From assembly GCA_035236585.1 (NCBI GenBank), contig CP141139.1:19236990-19300989 (forward strand): a stretch of DNA of 64,000 bases, read 5' to 3'. Source of the stretch: Warburgia ugandensis. Lineage: Eukaryota; Streptophyta; Magnoliopsida; Canellales; Canellaceae. Each line of letters opens with the position of its first letter. Within the stretch, counting starts at the first letter, position 1. The position numbers and the translations under genes were made by a program. The notes below the pieces were generated by a model. The model did not search any database, was not told the DNA's origin, and saw nothing but the letters and a program-made list of their open reading frames with translations. Of this stretch, positions 1 through 9,488 are shown piece after piece.

Positions 1-1048
1 GCTGTCTCTGGTAAGGTGTATAGGACTATCTCTGTGGTTGTGGCTGCCTCTGCTGCTGTGGTCGGTCGAATCTATTGCACCCTCGCCCAGGGTGCCAACC
101 CTTGCACCTATCACATCTCTTCCTCTCAGCGTCTCTCTTAAATTTGGCCTGTGGTGGATAACCTGATGCCCCATGTGTCTGCATAGCACCAAATGGCCGC
201 TTGCCCTTAAAGGGCTGAAACGCACTCCCTCTATTCCTGAGAGAGTTCTTCTCATGCATGGACGCCATATTAGCAGCATCTCGCACAGAAGTGGGTCGAG
301 AAGAAATCACTCGATCTCTCAGCCAAGGAGTCAACCCATCCACAAATCTGTCAGTTGCCTCTGTGTCTGAGGCCAGTGTGTGAGGTGCAAATCTCCTCAG
401 TCGTGTAAATCGGTTCAGGTACTGCTGAACCGTCATATCTCTCTGCTCCAGGGTGGCAAACTCCTTCTTCATGAACTGCAATGCATGAGGTGGAAAATAC
501 TGAGTGTCGAAAGCCTGTTTAAAGGCTGCCCATGTCATCGTCTCAGTCGGATCTGGTCGAGTGAGTGTGAAAGTCTGCCACCAGAAGCCGGCCTCACCTT
601 TCAGCAGGTAGGAGGCTACTCTAACTTGATCATCTGGTGAGATCTTCATAGCGTCGAATGTCCTCTCCGCCTCAAATAACCATCGCTCGGCCTCCTCCGT
701 GTTACCATCGCCATAAAAGGGTTTCACCATCTTTTGAAACCTTTCCAATAATTTGTCAGTCTTCTTAGAGTCACTCGTAGCATCACCCTCCGTGGCTCTA
801 GGTACTGATGGTTCCTGTACTGGTTGTGAGGACTGAATTGACGAAACCATGGGTGCCACTTTAGGTGGTGGAATAGGGCTAGGGTTAGCTGCGTCAACAG
901 CTGTCCTAACCTACTGCTGTATAAGTGGTACGAGTCCTGACATTAACCGATTCAATAACTCGGCATCTCGATCCCCTTGATCAGAGGACTCAGCAGGTGG
1001 AGCCACGGGTGTAGCAGGGGTTGACCTTGTCCTTCTCCGAGGAGCCAT
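1..1048 (-). pseudogene. Ty3/gypsy gag, element 1 (broken, runs off left edge)
   Basis: This is the gag region of a gypsy retrotransposon read on the minus strand, coding for the capsid that packages the element RNA. The likely start codon is the ATG at 1048-1046, 125 nt inside the primer-binding site, and the product opens MAPRRR as in the sibling copy at 60762. The retrotransposon gag domain is clear: GEAGFWWQ, then TWAAFKQAFDTQYFP, then QQYLNRFTRLRRFAP, followed by a basic region with C-x2-C-x5-G-x-G-C. There are in-frame stops at 913-911 (codon 46) and at 28-26, where the sibling copy reads CAG. The rest of the element lies left of the window. The domain type and the long LTR fit the Tekay/Del chromovirus group, but the diagnostic integrase and chromodomain are not visible. 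Confidence 0.88.
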
Positions 1049-1172
1049 CTGTCAAAATTTTACATGTCACTAAGTGTAAGTTCCTCTCTCATCGTTTCTC
1101 TCTCTACAACTATTATGGACTGTTATTCACATATAAATGGACATTCACAAGGATTATGATGGACTAGACTGG

Positions 1173-1184
1173 GCTCTGATACCA
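1173..1184 (-). other. Primer-binding site (initiator tRNA-Met), element 1
   Basis: On the minus strand this reads TGGTATCAGAGC, an exact match to the standard plant primer-binding site complementary to the 3' end of initiator tRNA-Met. It lies 4 nt inside the LTR end at 1189, so the LTR to its right is the 5' LTR of a minus-strand element. Confidence 0.9.
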
Positions 1185-1188
1185 ACAT

Positions 1189-4161
1189 TGTAACACCCCA
1201 GATTTTTTTTAAGACAAATTTTTTTTTTTTTATTAATGGCAATTTAATTAAGAGCATTTGGGATCCCATGAGAAAAGATTTATTTAACATTTTTCTAAAC
1301 CTATCTTAAAACTCCGGGTGTTAATTTTCCTTTCTCAAAATGACGTACATGTAATTTAAACATAAATAAATAATCCGTGTATAAATCAACGTCAAATAAA
1401 TAGGCGCCTTTATTTTAAATCAAATAAACGTCCAAAAGACAATAATAATATGGCCCAGGGTCTATCCATCATAACATCCCATATAAATGTCCAACATATG
1501 TCCAAAGATCTAAATCACATCCCAATATAAAATATGCAGTCCATAATAAAAATCCAAATGATAATCCTGTTTAATGACTCACATCACTGTCTAATACTAT
1601 AGAAAAATGGTCTTCAAGGCTCTCACGGCTTCTCAACAGCCTTGCCTTTCTGTTATCGCGCTCGAGATCTAAGGCATTGCAAAACAAAGCAATGCCTCGA
1701 GAAGCTATCGCTTGTGTAGGTACATAGACAATTAATGTAATAAATGCAAGAAATAATGAACAATACTGATGAAAAATCTAACATTTATGAAGATAGTGAT
1801 ATCATAATGCCATGTTCAATAAATGCCAATTTATTCCATATGCTAAAACATGAAATTCACAGAGTTAAAACATGACATGAATCAATAAAATGGAGCATAC
1901 ATCCAGAATAAGGGCACCCTAAGGTAATGGGTCCCACCACATCGCACTAACATCCCTGATCAGGAGTACACATAGTCAACCTCTGAGTGTCGTCACACCC
2001 AGGCATACCATCCATAACCATGCTCATCATGCATGCACACATAACAAGAATATGGGCCATCATGCTGTAGTGGCAACCCTCCATGGGTATCAACCACCGC
2101 CGCTCTTCGTAGACACCATAACGGGAGACTTAGCGTCTGTCCCCATGGAAAGGCTCAGACCGGTAGTGTGGACTATCCATGTTACCAAACCCCTACCGAA
2201 TGCCATCTATGGGCAGGTGTCTATCATATCACAAACTCATCACATCATAATCTCGGAAGGTGGGTGGCCGGCCCTATCCCTCCTAGCATGACGCCCACCG
2301 GGCGAGAGCACCCGTCATCAAATATAAAACATGGAAATCATATGTATATGCTAAAACTCAAGAGCACTTATAGCTTGAAATCCCCAAGACATGCCCCTCA
2401 TCCTGGGGCTAGCTTATAAAAGGACCAGCTACTAAGCCTCTATACTCATTTCCATGTAAATCCATGCATTTTCTATATATATAATAAGAAATAAATCTCT
2501 AATTAAGCATAACTACTTAACATCATGCTTGTACAAGCATTTTAAATAAGTTTATTCAGTAAAAGAATTCAATTTGGAATAACCATCCTGTACGCAATGT
2601 CGCATGAAATCCATGGTAAATAAAAATCGCAATTTAAAACACAATCACACATGATGCTATGTTTAAACATGGTTTAAAATCAAGGCAAAACATTAGTTGT
2701 CGTCACCTACCTCAGTGTGAGATCACTAGCTTGCTAATAATTCCCTTTAATTGGTATATTCAAGTGCACCTGTACATGTCACATCACTATTTTAAAATTT
2801 TTCTAAATAAAAGTGGTCATTTCTAAGTTTTTAAGTTAAAACTAGGTCCGCGTCGTCAATACGGTCACAACGCCTCTTCCGGATCGTGATTTGGACCTCT
2901 CTAGCTCCCAAAAATCAAGTTTTAGTGAAAACTACACTAAAATGGGGCCTACCGGACCACCATAAGGTGGTTTAAACCGGCGGCACCCTTTTCCGCCGGT
3001 TTACACCGACGTACATGGGCGCACGAAGACGCACGCCGACGCAGACGTTGTACGGGACGCGCGCCGTGCGTCACGGTCGCCAGGACGCGCCGCGTCCCGG
3101 TCCCATCGCGACAGCCAACCAGCGCACTCTCCGCACGCGCGCGGCGCCGCGCACTCGTGCGGCGACGACGTCATGTGATGTCGTCCTAGCTGCGTCTTTG
3201 AGTGCGTCTTGGCATCAGCGCCAGGCGGCGACGCCGGAGAAGACGACCGGATTCCGGTGGCCTCCGGCGGAGCTACAGAGCTCCGTTTTGCGTGATTTTT
3301 GCGCCATTTTCTTCAGAATTCTCTCTAGAATCCATTTATGCCCTCCTTTTGCACTGATTTTTCCAAAAACCATGGTTTTTAAATGATTTTTCTCAAGTTC
3401 CTAAAAACATCCCTAGGTACTGGTTTTTGAGTTTTCTGGAGAATTCCACCGTTGGATCACTCCCAAATTTAAAGGGTATGCTCTGGGGTCTCTTGTGCAC
3501 TAGTTGGATGGTGCGATTTTCAAACGGAGAAGGTTTGATCCGTGAAATCACGCTCCAACAGTAGCGTGCGCAAAGCCCCCAAAAATCTAATTTTTTTCCT
3601 AATTTTTAAATACTTTCCTAATTAATTTTCTAATTAATAAATACAGAAAAAACACGGATTTGAGACTTACCTTGTGCCTGGTCGGGTTTGCTCGTGTTGC
3701 CGGGGCTCCACTCGCCGGAAACTTCAGATTTTTGCAGGGCTAGGGTTTTGCGTAGCATTCATGGAAAACGCTCAAAGTGGAGCGTTTTTGCTCCTAGAGG
3801 AGCATAGATATAGGGTTTTAGAGTCTTGGGGAAGAGAAACTCTTCCCCACACGCCTCTTTCCATGTCTCTCCGGCGATTTTTCCGGCATTGGTAGAGACG
3901 TGTGGAAAACGGGGGTGCCAATATCAATTTGGACCCCTGTCTAATACGTCTCTACCAAATGACCAAATTGCCCTTCCAACTTTGACGGCTCATAACTCCC
4001 TCGTTTGAGCTCCGTTTTTCGCGTTCTTGGTGGCGTTGGATTTGTATCGACGAGAACTTTCTAATTCTTATGTTTTCAGGAAAAAATTTCATCCATAAAT
4101 TTTTTTTATTTTAATTTATTTAATAATTTCCTATTTTATCTTAAATTTTAAGGATATTACA
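1189..4161 (-). repeat. 5' LTR of gypsy element 1 (2973 bp)
   Basis: Read on the minus strand the LTR runs from TGTAATATCC (4161) to GGGTGTTACA (1189). It corresponds end to end with the LTRs at 50597-53582 and 57664-60620. It has a GC- and CpG-rich core (about 2990-3290) between AT-rich arms. Short open frames in it, such as 2052-2291, recur at the same place in the other LTRs and are not genes. The outer end abuts a U6 snRNA sequence at 4162. The second LTR and target duplication lie outside the window. Confidence 0.92.
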
Positions 4162-4223
4162 GAAGATTAGCATGGCCCATGCGCAAGGATGACATACACA
4201 AATTGAGATATGGTCCAAATTTT
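4162..4223 (+). ncRNA. U6: U6 snRNA, 3' part only (nt 41-102), interrupted by LTR
   Basis: These 62 nt align without gaps to plant U6 spliceosomal RNA from nt 41 to its 3' end. Present are GAAGATTAGCATGGCC, TGCGCAAGGATGACA and TGGTCCAAATTTT, with a few substitutions (e.g. CCCATGCGC). The first 40 nt, including the 5' stem-loop and most of the ACAGAGA box, are missing because the gypsy LTR ends at 4161; if this is a simple insertion they should lie beyond the far end of that element. Downstream there are only four T residues followed by AAAAG, then sequence of a TRIM-like element from about 4228. It cannot make a functional U6 and may already have been a retrocopy before interruption. Confidence 0.88.
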
Positions 4224-4277
4224 AAAAGTTGAAGGCTTGATGGATGAATCCCAAGATGGGTGAGGTACTGAGAGTTA

Positions 4278-4319
4278 GTCCCACATTGCCTAAGGAGAGG
4301 GAACTGGGCAGTTTATAAG
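4278..4319 (+). promoter_or_regulatory. snRNA-type promoter (USE + TATA), LTR A
   Basis: GTCCCACATTG at 4278-4288 matches the plant snRNA upstream sequence element (consensus RTCCCACATCG) at 10 of 11 positions. TTTATAAG follows at 4312-4319. The gap is 23 nt, as in Pol III-transcribed plant U6 genes (Pol II snRNA genes have about 10 nt more). A T5 run at 4350-4354 would be an early Pol III stop. Function is inferred. Confidence 0.6.
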
Positions 4320-4589
4320 AGTTTGGGGAACTCTAATGGTCACAACGCATTTTTCCTTCAGGAAAGAGCAAAGCTATGAGGGTTTATGGCACCTAAAGTA
4401 GACAATAATGTGACTGTTGGAACCTCGACTATTAAAGTTAGTATCAGAGTTGGTTTCTCTTGTGGTGTGGTGTCTAGCCACACGTGGGCACCTAGTCGTG
4501 GTTATCATATGTGGACTCATGTTTCCTAAGGGGGAAAGAGGTGAAGCCTTGAGGGATGAATCCCAAGATGGGTGAGGTATTGAGAGTTA

Positions 4590-4631
4590 GTCCCACATCA
4601 CTTGGGGAGAGGGAACTGGGCTGTTTAAAAG
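4590..4631 (+). promoter_or_regulatory. snRNA-type promoter (USE + weak TATA), LTR B
   Basis: GTCCCACATCA at 4590-4600 and TTTAAAAG at 4624-4631, again 23 nt apart. The TATA element is degraded relative to the other copies. Confidence 0.5.
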
Positions 4632-4901
4632 AGTTCAGGGAACTCTCCTAGCAATGAGGTCTTTTCCTGTAAGGGAGGAACAAAATAGTGAGGTTGTATG
4701 GGCAACTAAACAAGACAATATCGCTGTTGTAGGACCTTGACTATTCCAAATGGTATCAGAGTTGATTTTCCTCATGGTGTGGTGGATAGCCATACGCAGG
4801 CACCTAGTCATGGCTATTACGCAGGGACGCATGTTCCCTAAGTGAGGAAGAGGTGAAGCCTTAAGTGATGGATCTCAGGATGGATGAGTTACTGAGAGTT
4901 A

Positions 4902-4943
4902 CTCCCACATTGTCTGGGGAGAGGGAATTGAGTAGTTTATAAG
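4902..4943 (+). promoter_or_regulatory. snRNA-type promoter (USE + TATA), LTR C
   Basis: CTCCCACATTG at 4902-4912 and TTTATAAG at 4936-4943, 23 nt apart. The first base of the USE core differs from the consensus. Confidence 0.55.
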
Positions 4944-5056
4944 AGTTTAGGAAACTCTCTTAGCAACGAGGCCTTTTCCTATAAGGGAGGAACAAAACCG
5001 CGAGGCTATATGGCAGCCAGAGTGAACAATATCATTGCTATGGGACCCCCGACTGT

Positions 5057-5481
5057 TATAAAGAGTTACTCCCAATTAGATCTAGATGACATTAGAATGA
5101 AATGAACTGAATATATTTTGATTTTTAATTTCTAGATCACTAATGTTATTGAATGTAAACATTTTTTACAATGAAATACAAAACAAAACTTCATTTATAT
5201 GCATGTCTTCCTTTTTTTATTTTGATTAAAGTCTATGTCTGCTTTCTTTATTTCAAATGAGGAGAAGTTGGTGTGTTAAACCAAACATATGGGTGTGTAT
5301 GGAGAAGTGTGAATGTATGGGTGTGTGCTTTCTTTATTTTAATGAGAAGTGTGTATGGAGAAGTTCAATGTGGAATATTGAAAGTCAATGTATGTTGTAG
5401 AATGATTGTAGCCTATAGAAATAAGTCAATGTGTTCTTTTGTATGATGATAGTGATTGTTGAATGTATTTTGAGCTATAGA
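5057..5481. other. AT-rich stretch, no gene seen
   Basis: Low-complexity AT-rich sequence between the TRIM array and the CACTA-like MITE. I see an imperfect local repeat of 'gtgtatggagaagt' type around 5280-5360 and nothing else recognisable. Confidence 0.5.
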
Positions 5482-5887
5482 AACTACAACAAGAATGTAC
5501 AAACAAAAACCAAAAAAAGAATATAGAAACTAATTAGGAACTATGTATACAAGAAGATGGTTGTAAAAGAACCATCTTATATTTATATATTAAATAAGAA
5601 AAATTTTGAACAATCATCTTATATTACAAAAAATATAAGATGGTTTTTCCAAAGCCATTTTATAAATTGTGAAAAATATAAGACAATTTTCAAAAATTGT
5701 CTTATATTCTATTTAATATAAGACAATTTTCAAAAAAAAATTCTTATATTAATTATAATATAAGATGGTTTTTGAAATTGTCTTATGTTTGTCATCATTT
5801 TATTAGATAGATAGGTATAAGATGGATTTTTAACCTTCTTACATATACATTTTTAACCATCTCCAAGAGTACTTACTTGTAGTAGTG
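5482..5887. mobile_element. CACTA-like MITE (406 bp)
   Basis: The right end, read inward on the minus strand, begins CACTACTACAAGTAAG (5887-5872), typical of CACTA (En/Spm) termini. The left end AACTACAACAAG (5482-5493) is a 2-mismatch inverted match to its first 12 bases. The interior is filled with short repeats in both orientations, such as ATAAGATGGTTTTT and AAGACAATTTTC, like the subterminal repeats of CACTA elements. There is no coding capacity. A 3-bp target duplication is not evident, so the exact ends are uncertain. Confidence 0.55.
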
Positions 5888-7289
5888 TAAATTTAATTTA
5901 TTTTTATAGAAAACAATTTTTTCAATCTTTCAAGTTTTTCCTTGGCAAAACACTCTCATATATGAACATCACAACTATGCTTTATGTCTACCTATAGAGT
6001 ATTAACTTGCAGAATGGAGGAGATGTTAAAGTTTAGGTCTCTTCACAAATTACACTTACAACAAGTATAGAATTGAAGAGCAAAGATGATACCCTTGGGT
6101 TCTCTAGAGACACAATTTCTGTCTTTATTTGGCCTTCACAAAAAATGAAAAAAGAGAGTACAAAACCACCCTCTACTACCATAATTCATCAAATTTCCCC
6201 CTCTACTATGAAAATATCCATTTGGTACCCTCTACTACTATTTTTCATTAGGAGCTTCATTCCATCAAAATCACTTACATAATCATTATTTGAGGCTCAC
6301 CATCAATAGTTTAATGTGCTTGAATACTTTCTTTCTTTCTTCTTCATTAAATGAAAACATAACTAGAAAGAGGATGGAAAATAGGGGAAAAAGTACATAG
6401 AAACATAGAGGGAGAAATAGATAATGTGGTAGCTGGATCTTTCAATATGTATTATGCTAAGAAGCAAAGGGTTTTGAATTTGAATCTTTGCAAATTTTCA
6501 AAGTGTTTTTTGGAAGGTGATTAATGTTGGAACTCTCAATCCAAATCATGTTAAGAAGAGAAGAGTCTTTTTAGTTTCTCATACACCCTAAACCCTTTTA
6601 CTTCAAGTATGAAATTTTTTACCATATGCAGGGTTTCAATTTCAAGTTTGGGCTAGGTAGTTGTATGGTTGGATTTTTTCTTTTTAATTTTTTTATGTAG
6701 GAGTAATTGTTTATGGTATTTTGAATCTTATATGTCATTGGAGTTTTCTTTCTATTATACAGGAGTTAATAAGCATTTTCTTTGTATTGTTAATAGGCCT
6801 TTTTTCCTTCTACTGTATGAAAATTGGAATTATTTAATGGGTGTTTTCTTTGTATTTTGTCCACTTAGGAATTATTTAATGGACTTGGGGAGTTTTTTTA
6901 GATTTATTTTCACTTGGAATCTCAACCATACTTGTTTATTTGAGATTTGTAGGGTTCTGAGAACCAATTTGGGAAAATTCCTAAATCCAACTTGTTTTTA
7001 TGTCTTTAAACAGTCATTGTCATAGAGATTTGAATGATTACACTAATGTTATATAGTATTTTCTTTTGAGGAGAATTGAATGATTACATTCATAGAATAA
7101 AATAGACTAGATTTTAGGTGAACAATATATTGCAGTGTATCTACTTCCTTGTTAATATTCTTTATGCTTCTCCCATCCCTACTCTATATAGATGAAATAA
7201 GTTGAATTCTTTACTCTAATTTAGCTAATTGCCTCATAGATTTTGATGGTAAAATTTTATGTTTGTTGTTCAATTTTGTATGAATGTAT
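5888..7289. other. Intergenic, no gene recognised
   Basis: AT-rich sequence with short open frames that have no recognisable domain. It may contain the degraded upstream end of the Mutator-like element whose transposase becomes recognisable near 7290. Confidence 0.4.
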
Positions 7290-8719
7290 ACAATTAAAGT
7301 GGAGGCATTATATATTGAGAACAAATTGAAGAGGATTGTGCAAATGTTCTATGGAGATGTAAAAGAAGATAATGATGAACCTATAGAGTTATCTTACTTG
7401 GAACACAATGGTGAGGATGTTGACCTCTTCTCATAGAGTGCATACAAACACATAGTAGATGATCTTAACGGTAGTGGGCTAAAGGTTAGGGAGAAAGGAC
7501 ATACTAGGGTCTGGCCATAGTGATCCAGGGAGTGAGGGTTTTAAGGGTGAGAGTGATGGGTTAACAAGTTTGAAAGAGTTTGATGATGAAGGAATACACA
7601 ATGTGTATCTGATGTTTAATTCTAAGATTGATTTGAGGAAGTTGATAAAGCTTCAGAAGGGTGGAAAGTTCAAGATCAAAGGGTCTTTAGGAGAGCATAG
7701 AAGAATTTTTCCATTGACAATAGAATTATGTCAGTTTGTAAGCCTTCCATTTGCGATTGGAGGATACATGCATCCTAAGGCCATGACATGGGTTCTTTTT
7801 AGGCGAAGAATTTTGAGTATGAGCACTAATGTGGGAGAACTTACAAGAGGATTCAAAATGGCTAGCAATGACTTTTATTGAGCACAGTATTAACTGATTA
7901 TGCTACATCTTATAACATGTAGCATTTAGAAATGAAGTGAGAAGGATCTATAAGGTGGTTGTGTCTCCGCAACATTGTACTAAAGCAAAGAAAAAGGCAC
8001 CTAACATCCTCATAGGCTAAATACTGAATAATATAAGTTGGTGAGGGACTATTGTGAAGCTTTGCTTGCTAGAATCTAAGTAGTACTTATGACTTGAAGA
8101 TTGATCCACCTCCACACTCCCAAAGACTATATGTTTGCATGGAAGGACACAAACAAGGGTTTATGATTGGGTATATGCTATTATTGACTTAGATGGTGCC
8201 CATTTGAAGGGGGCTTATGGTGGCCAAGTTTTAGCTACTATAAGGAAAGATGCCAATGCAATATCTTCCCTATAGCTTATGTTGTATGCAAAGTGGAGAA
8301 GAAGGACAGTTGGAGTTAGTTCATGATATTGCTGGTAGAAGATATTGGGAGTATTGAAGACTAAGGATTGACCTTCATCTCTAATCAATATAAGGTATTT
8401 TCATTCTAAGTAATATACTTATGCTCATTAAACACTATTTTATGTGCCAATAATCACTATCCTTACTTGTATGGCCTTTACTTTTTTGTAAGGGTTAGTA
8501 CGAACTTTGAAAAAAATCAGCACCTAGATGTGATGTGAGGTGCCATGTTAGGAATTTATATACCAACTTTAAGAAGAGGTTCAATGAGCTCCCATGGTGT
8601 AACAACCTAGGTTCCAATAGTCATAATATTGTCTCCTTTGGGCTTTGTAACCCACACGATTTTGTTCTTTCCTGACTTCCCAGGGAAGACGCATTATGAC
8701 TGTCAGAGTTCCTCGAACT

Positions 8720-8761
8720 CTTATAACTAGCACTGCATCCACTCCCTAGGTGATGTGGGAC
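8720..8761 (-). promoter_or_regulatory. snRNA-type promoter (USE + TATA), LTR F
   Basis: On the minus strand GTCCCACATCA (8761-8751) and GTTATAAG (8727-8720) are 23 nt apart, so the architecture is kept in the inverted copy as well. Confidence 0.55.
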
Positions 8762-9077
8762 TAACTCTTAATACTTAGCTCCTGTCCCTCACTTGAGACT
8801 TTTGTGAGCTATCTCAATAATACTATCCCTAAGCTAACTCACTCGACTTGTTAGACTAATGGAATGTCGCCTCTCCACACCTTAGGGGACATGCATCCTA
8901 GCGTGGCTTTTGAACCAGATGCAACCACATGTGGCTAGCACCACACCATGAGGGGTAACAACTCTGATACCACGTTCTATTAGTCTAACAAGCTGGGTGA
9001 GTCAGCTTAGGGACGATGTTACAGAGACAGTTGGCAAAAGTCTCAGGTGAGGAACGGGGGCTAAGTATTGAGAGTTA

Positions 9078-9119
9078 GTCTCACATTGCCCGGGGTGTGG
9101 ATGTTGCTCTAGTTATAAG
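9078..9119 (+). promoter_or_regulatory. snRNA-type promoter (USE + TATA), LTR D
   Basis: GTCTCACATTG at 9078-9088 and GTTATAAG at 9112-9119, 23 nt apart. The USE has one extra mismatch (T for C). A T4 run follows in 'catgttttccc'. Confidence 0.55.
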
Positions 9120-9446
9120 AGTTTAGGGAACTCTTACGGTCACAACATGTTTTCCCTTTAGGGGGAAGAACAAAGCTATGAGTGTTAAGTCCAAAGCAGA
9201 CAATATTGTGACTGTGGAAACCTTAGCTATTACAGTTGCTATCAAAGCCATTACCCCTCATGGTGTGGTGCTAGCCGCATGTGGTTGCATCTACTAAAAA
9301 GTCCATCGAGGATGCATGTCTACTAAGGTGGCGAGAGGTGATATTTCGTCAGTCTAACAAGCTAGGCAAATCAAGTTAGGGATGGTATTACTAAGACGGC
9401 TGGCAAAAGTCTTAGGTGAGGGACGGGGGCTAAGTATTGAGAGTTA

Positions 9447-9488
9447 GTCCCACATTGCTTAGGGTGTGGATGCCGTGCTAGTTATAAA
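9447..9488 (+). promoter_or_regulatory. snRNA-type promoter (USE + TATA), LTR E
   Basis: GTCCCACATTG at 9447-9457 and GTTATAAA at 9481-9488, 23 nt apart. A T4 run follows in 'gtgttttccc'. Confidence 0.55.

Larger units (their letters stand above)
4228..5056 (+). mobile_element. TRIM-like element, tandem array of three LTRs (A, B, C)
   Basis: Three copies of a ~165-bp LTR-like unit start with TGAGAGTTA or a close variant (about 4269, 4581, 4893). Each ends after a block related to GACAATATTGTGACTGTTGG. Two short internal stretches (~130-150 bp) start with a tRNA-Met-type primer-binding site (AGTATCAGAGTT about 4441; TGGTATCAGAGTT about 4750) and end with a shared purine-rich segment before the next LTR. 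A partial internal stretch (4228-4268) joins the first LTR to the U6 fragment. No coding capacity is visible. This is the structure of a terminal-repeat retrotransposon in miniature, amplified to a multi-LTR form. The family name is unknown to me. The second array is at 8598-9610. Confidence 0.72.

Noticed and set aside
2052..2419. Open frames of 79-83 codons that recur at 52468-52752 and 59387-59844 and look conserved
   Set aside because: They lie inside the three gypsy LTRs and are conserved only because the LTRs are copies of one another. Frames are not maintained and no domain is visible.
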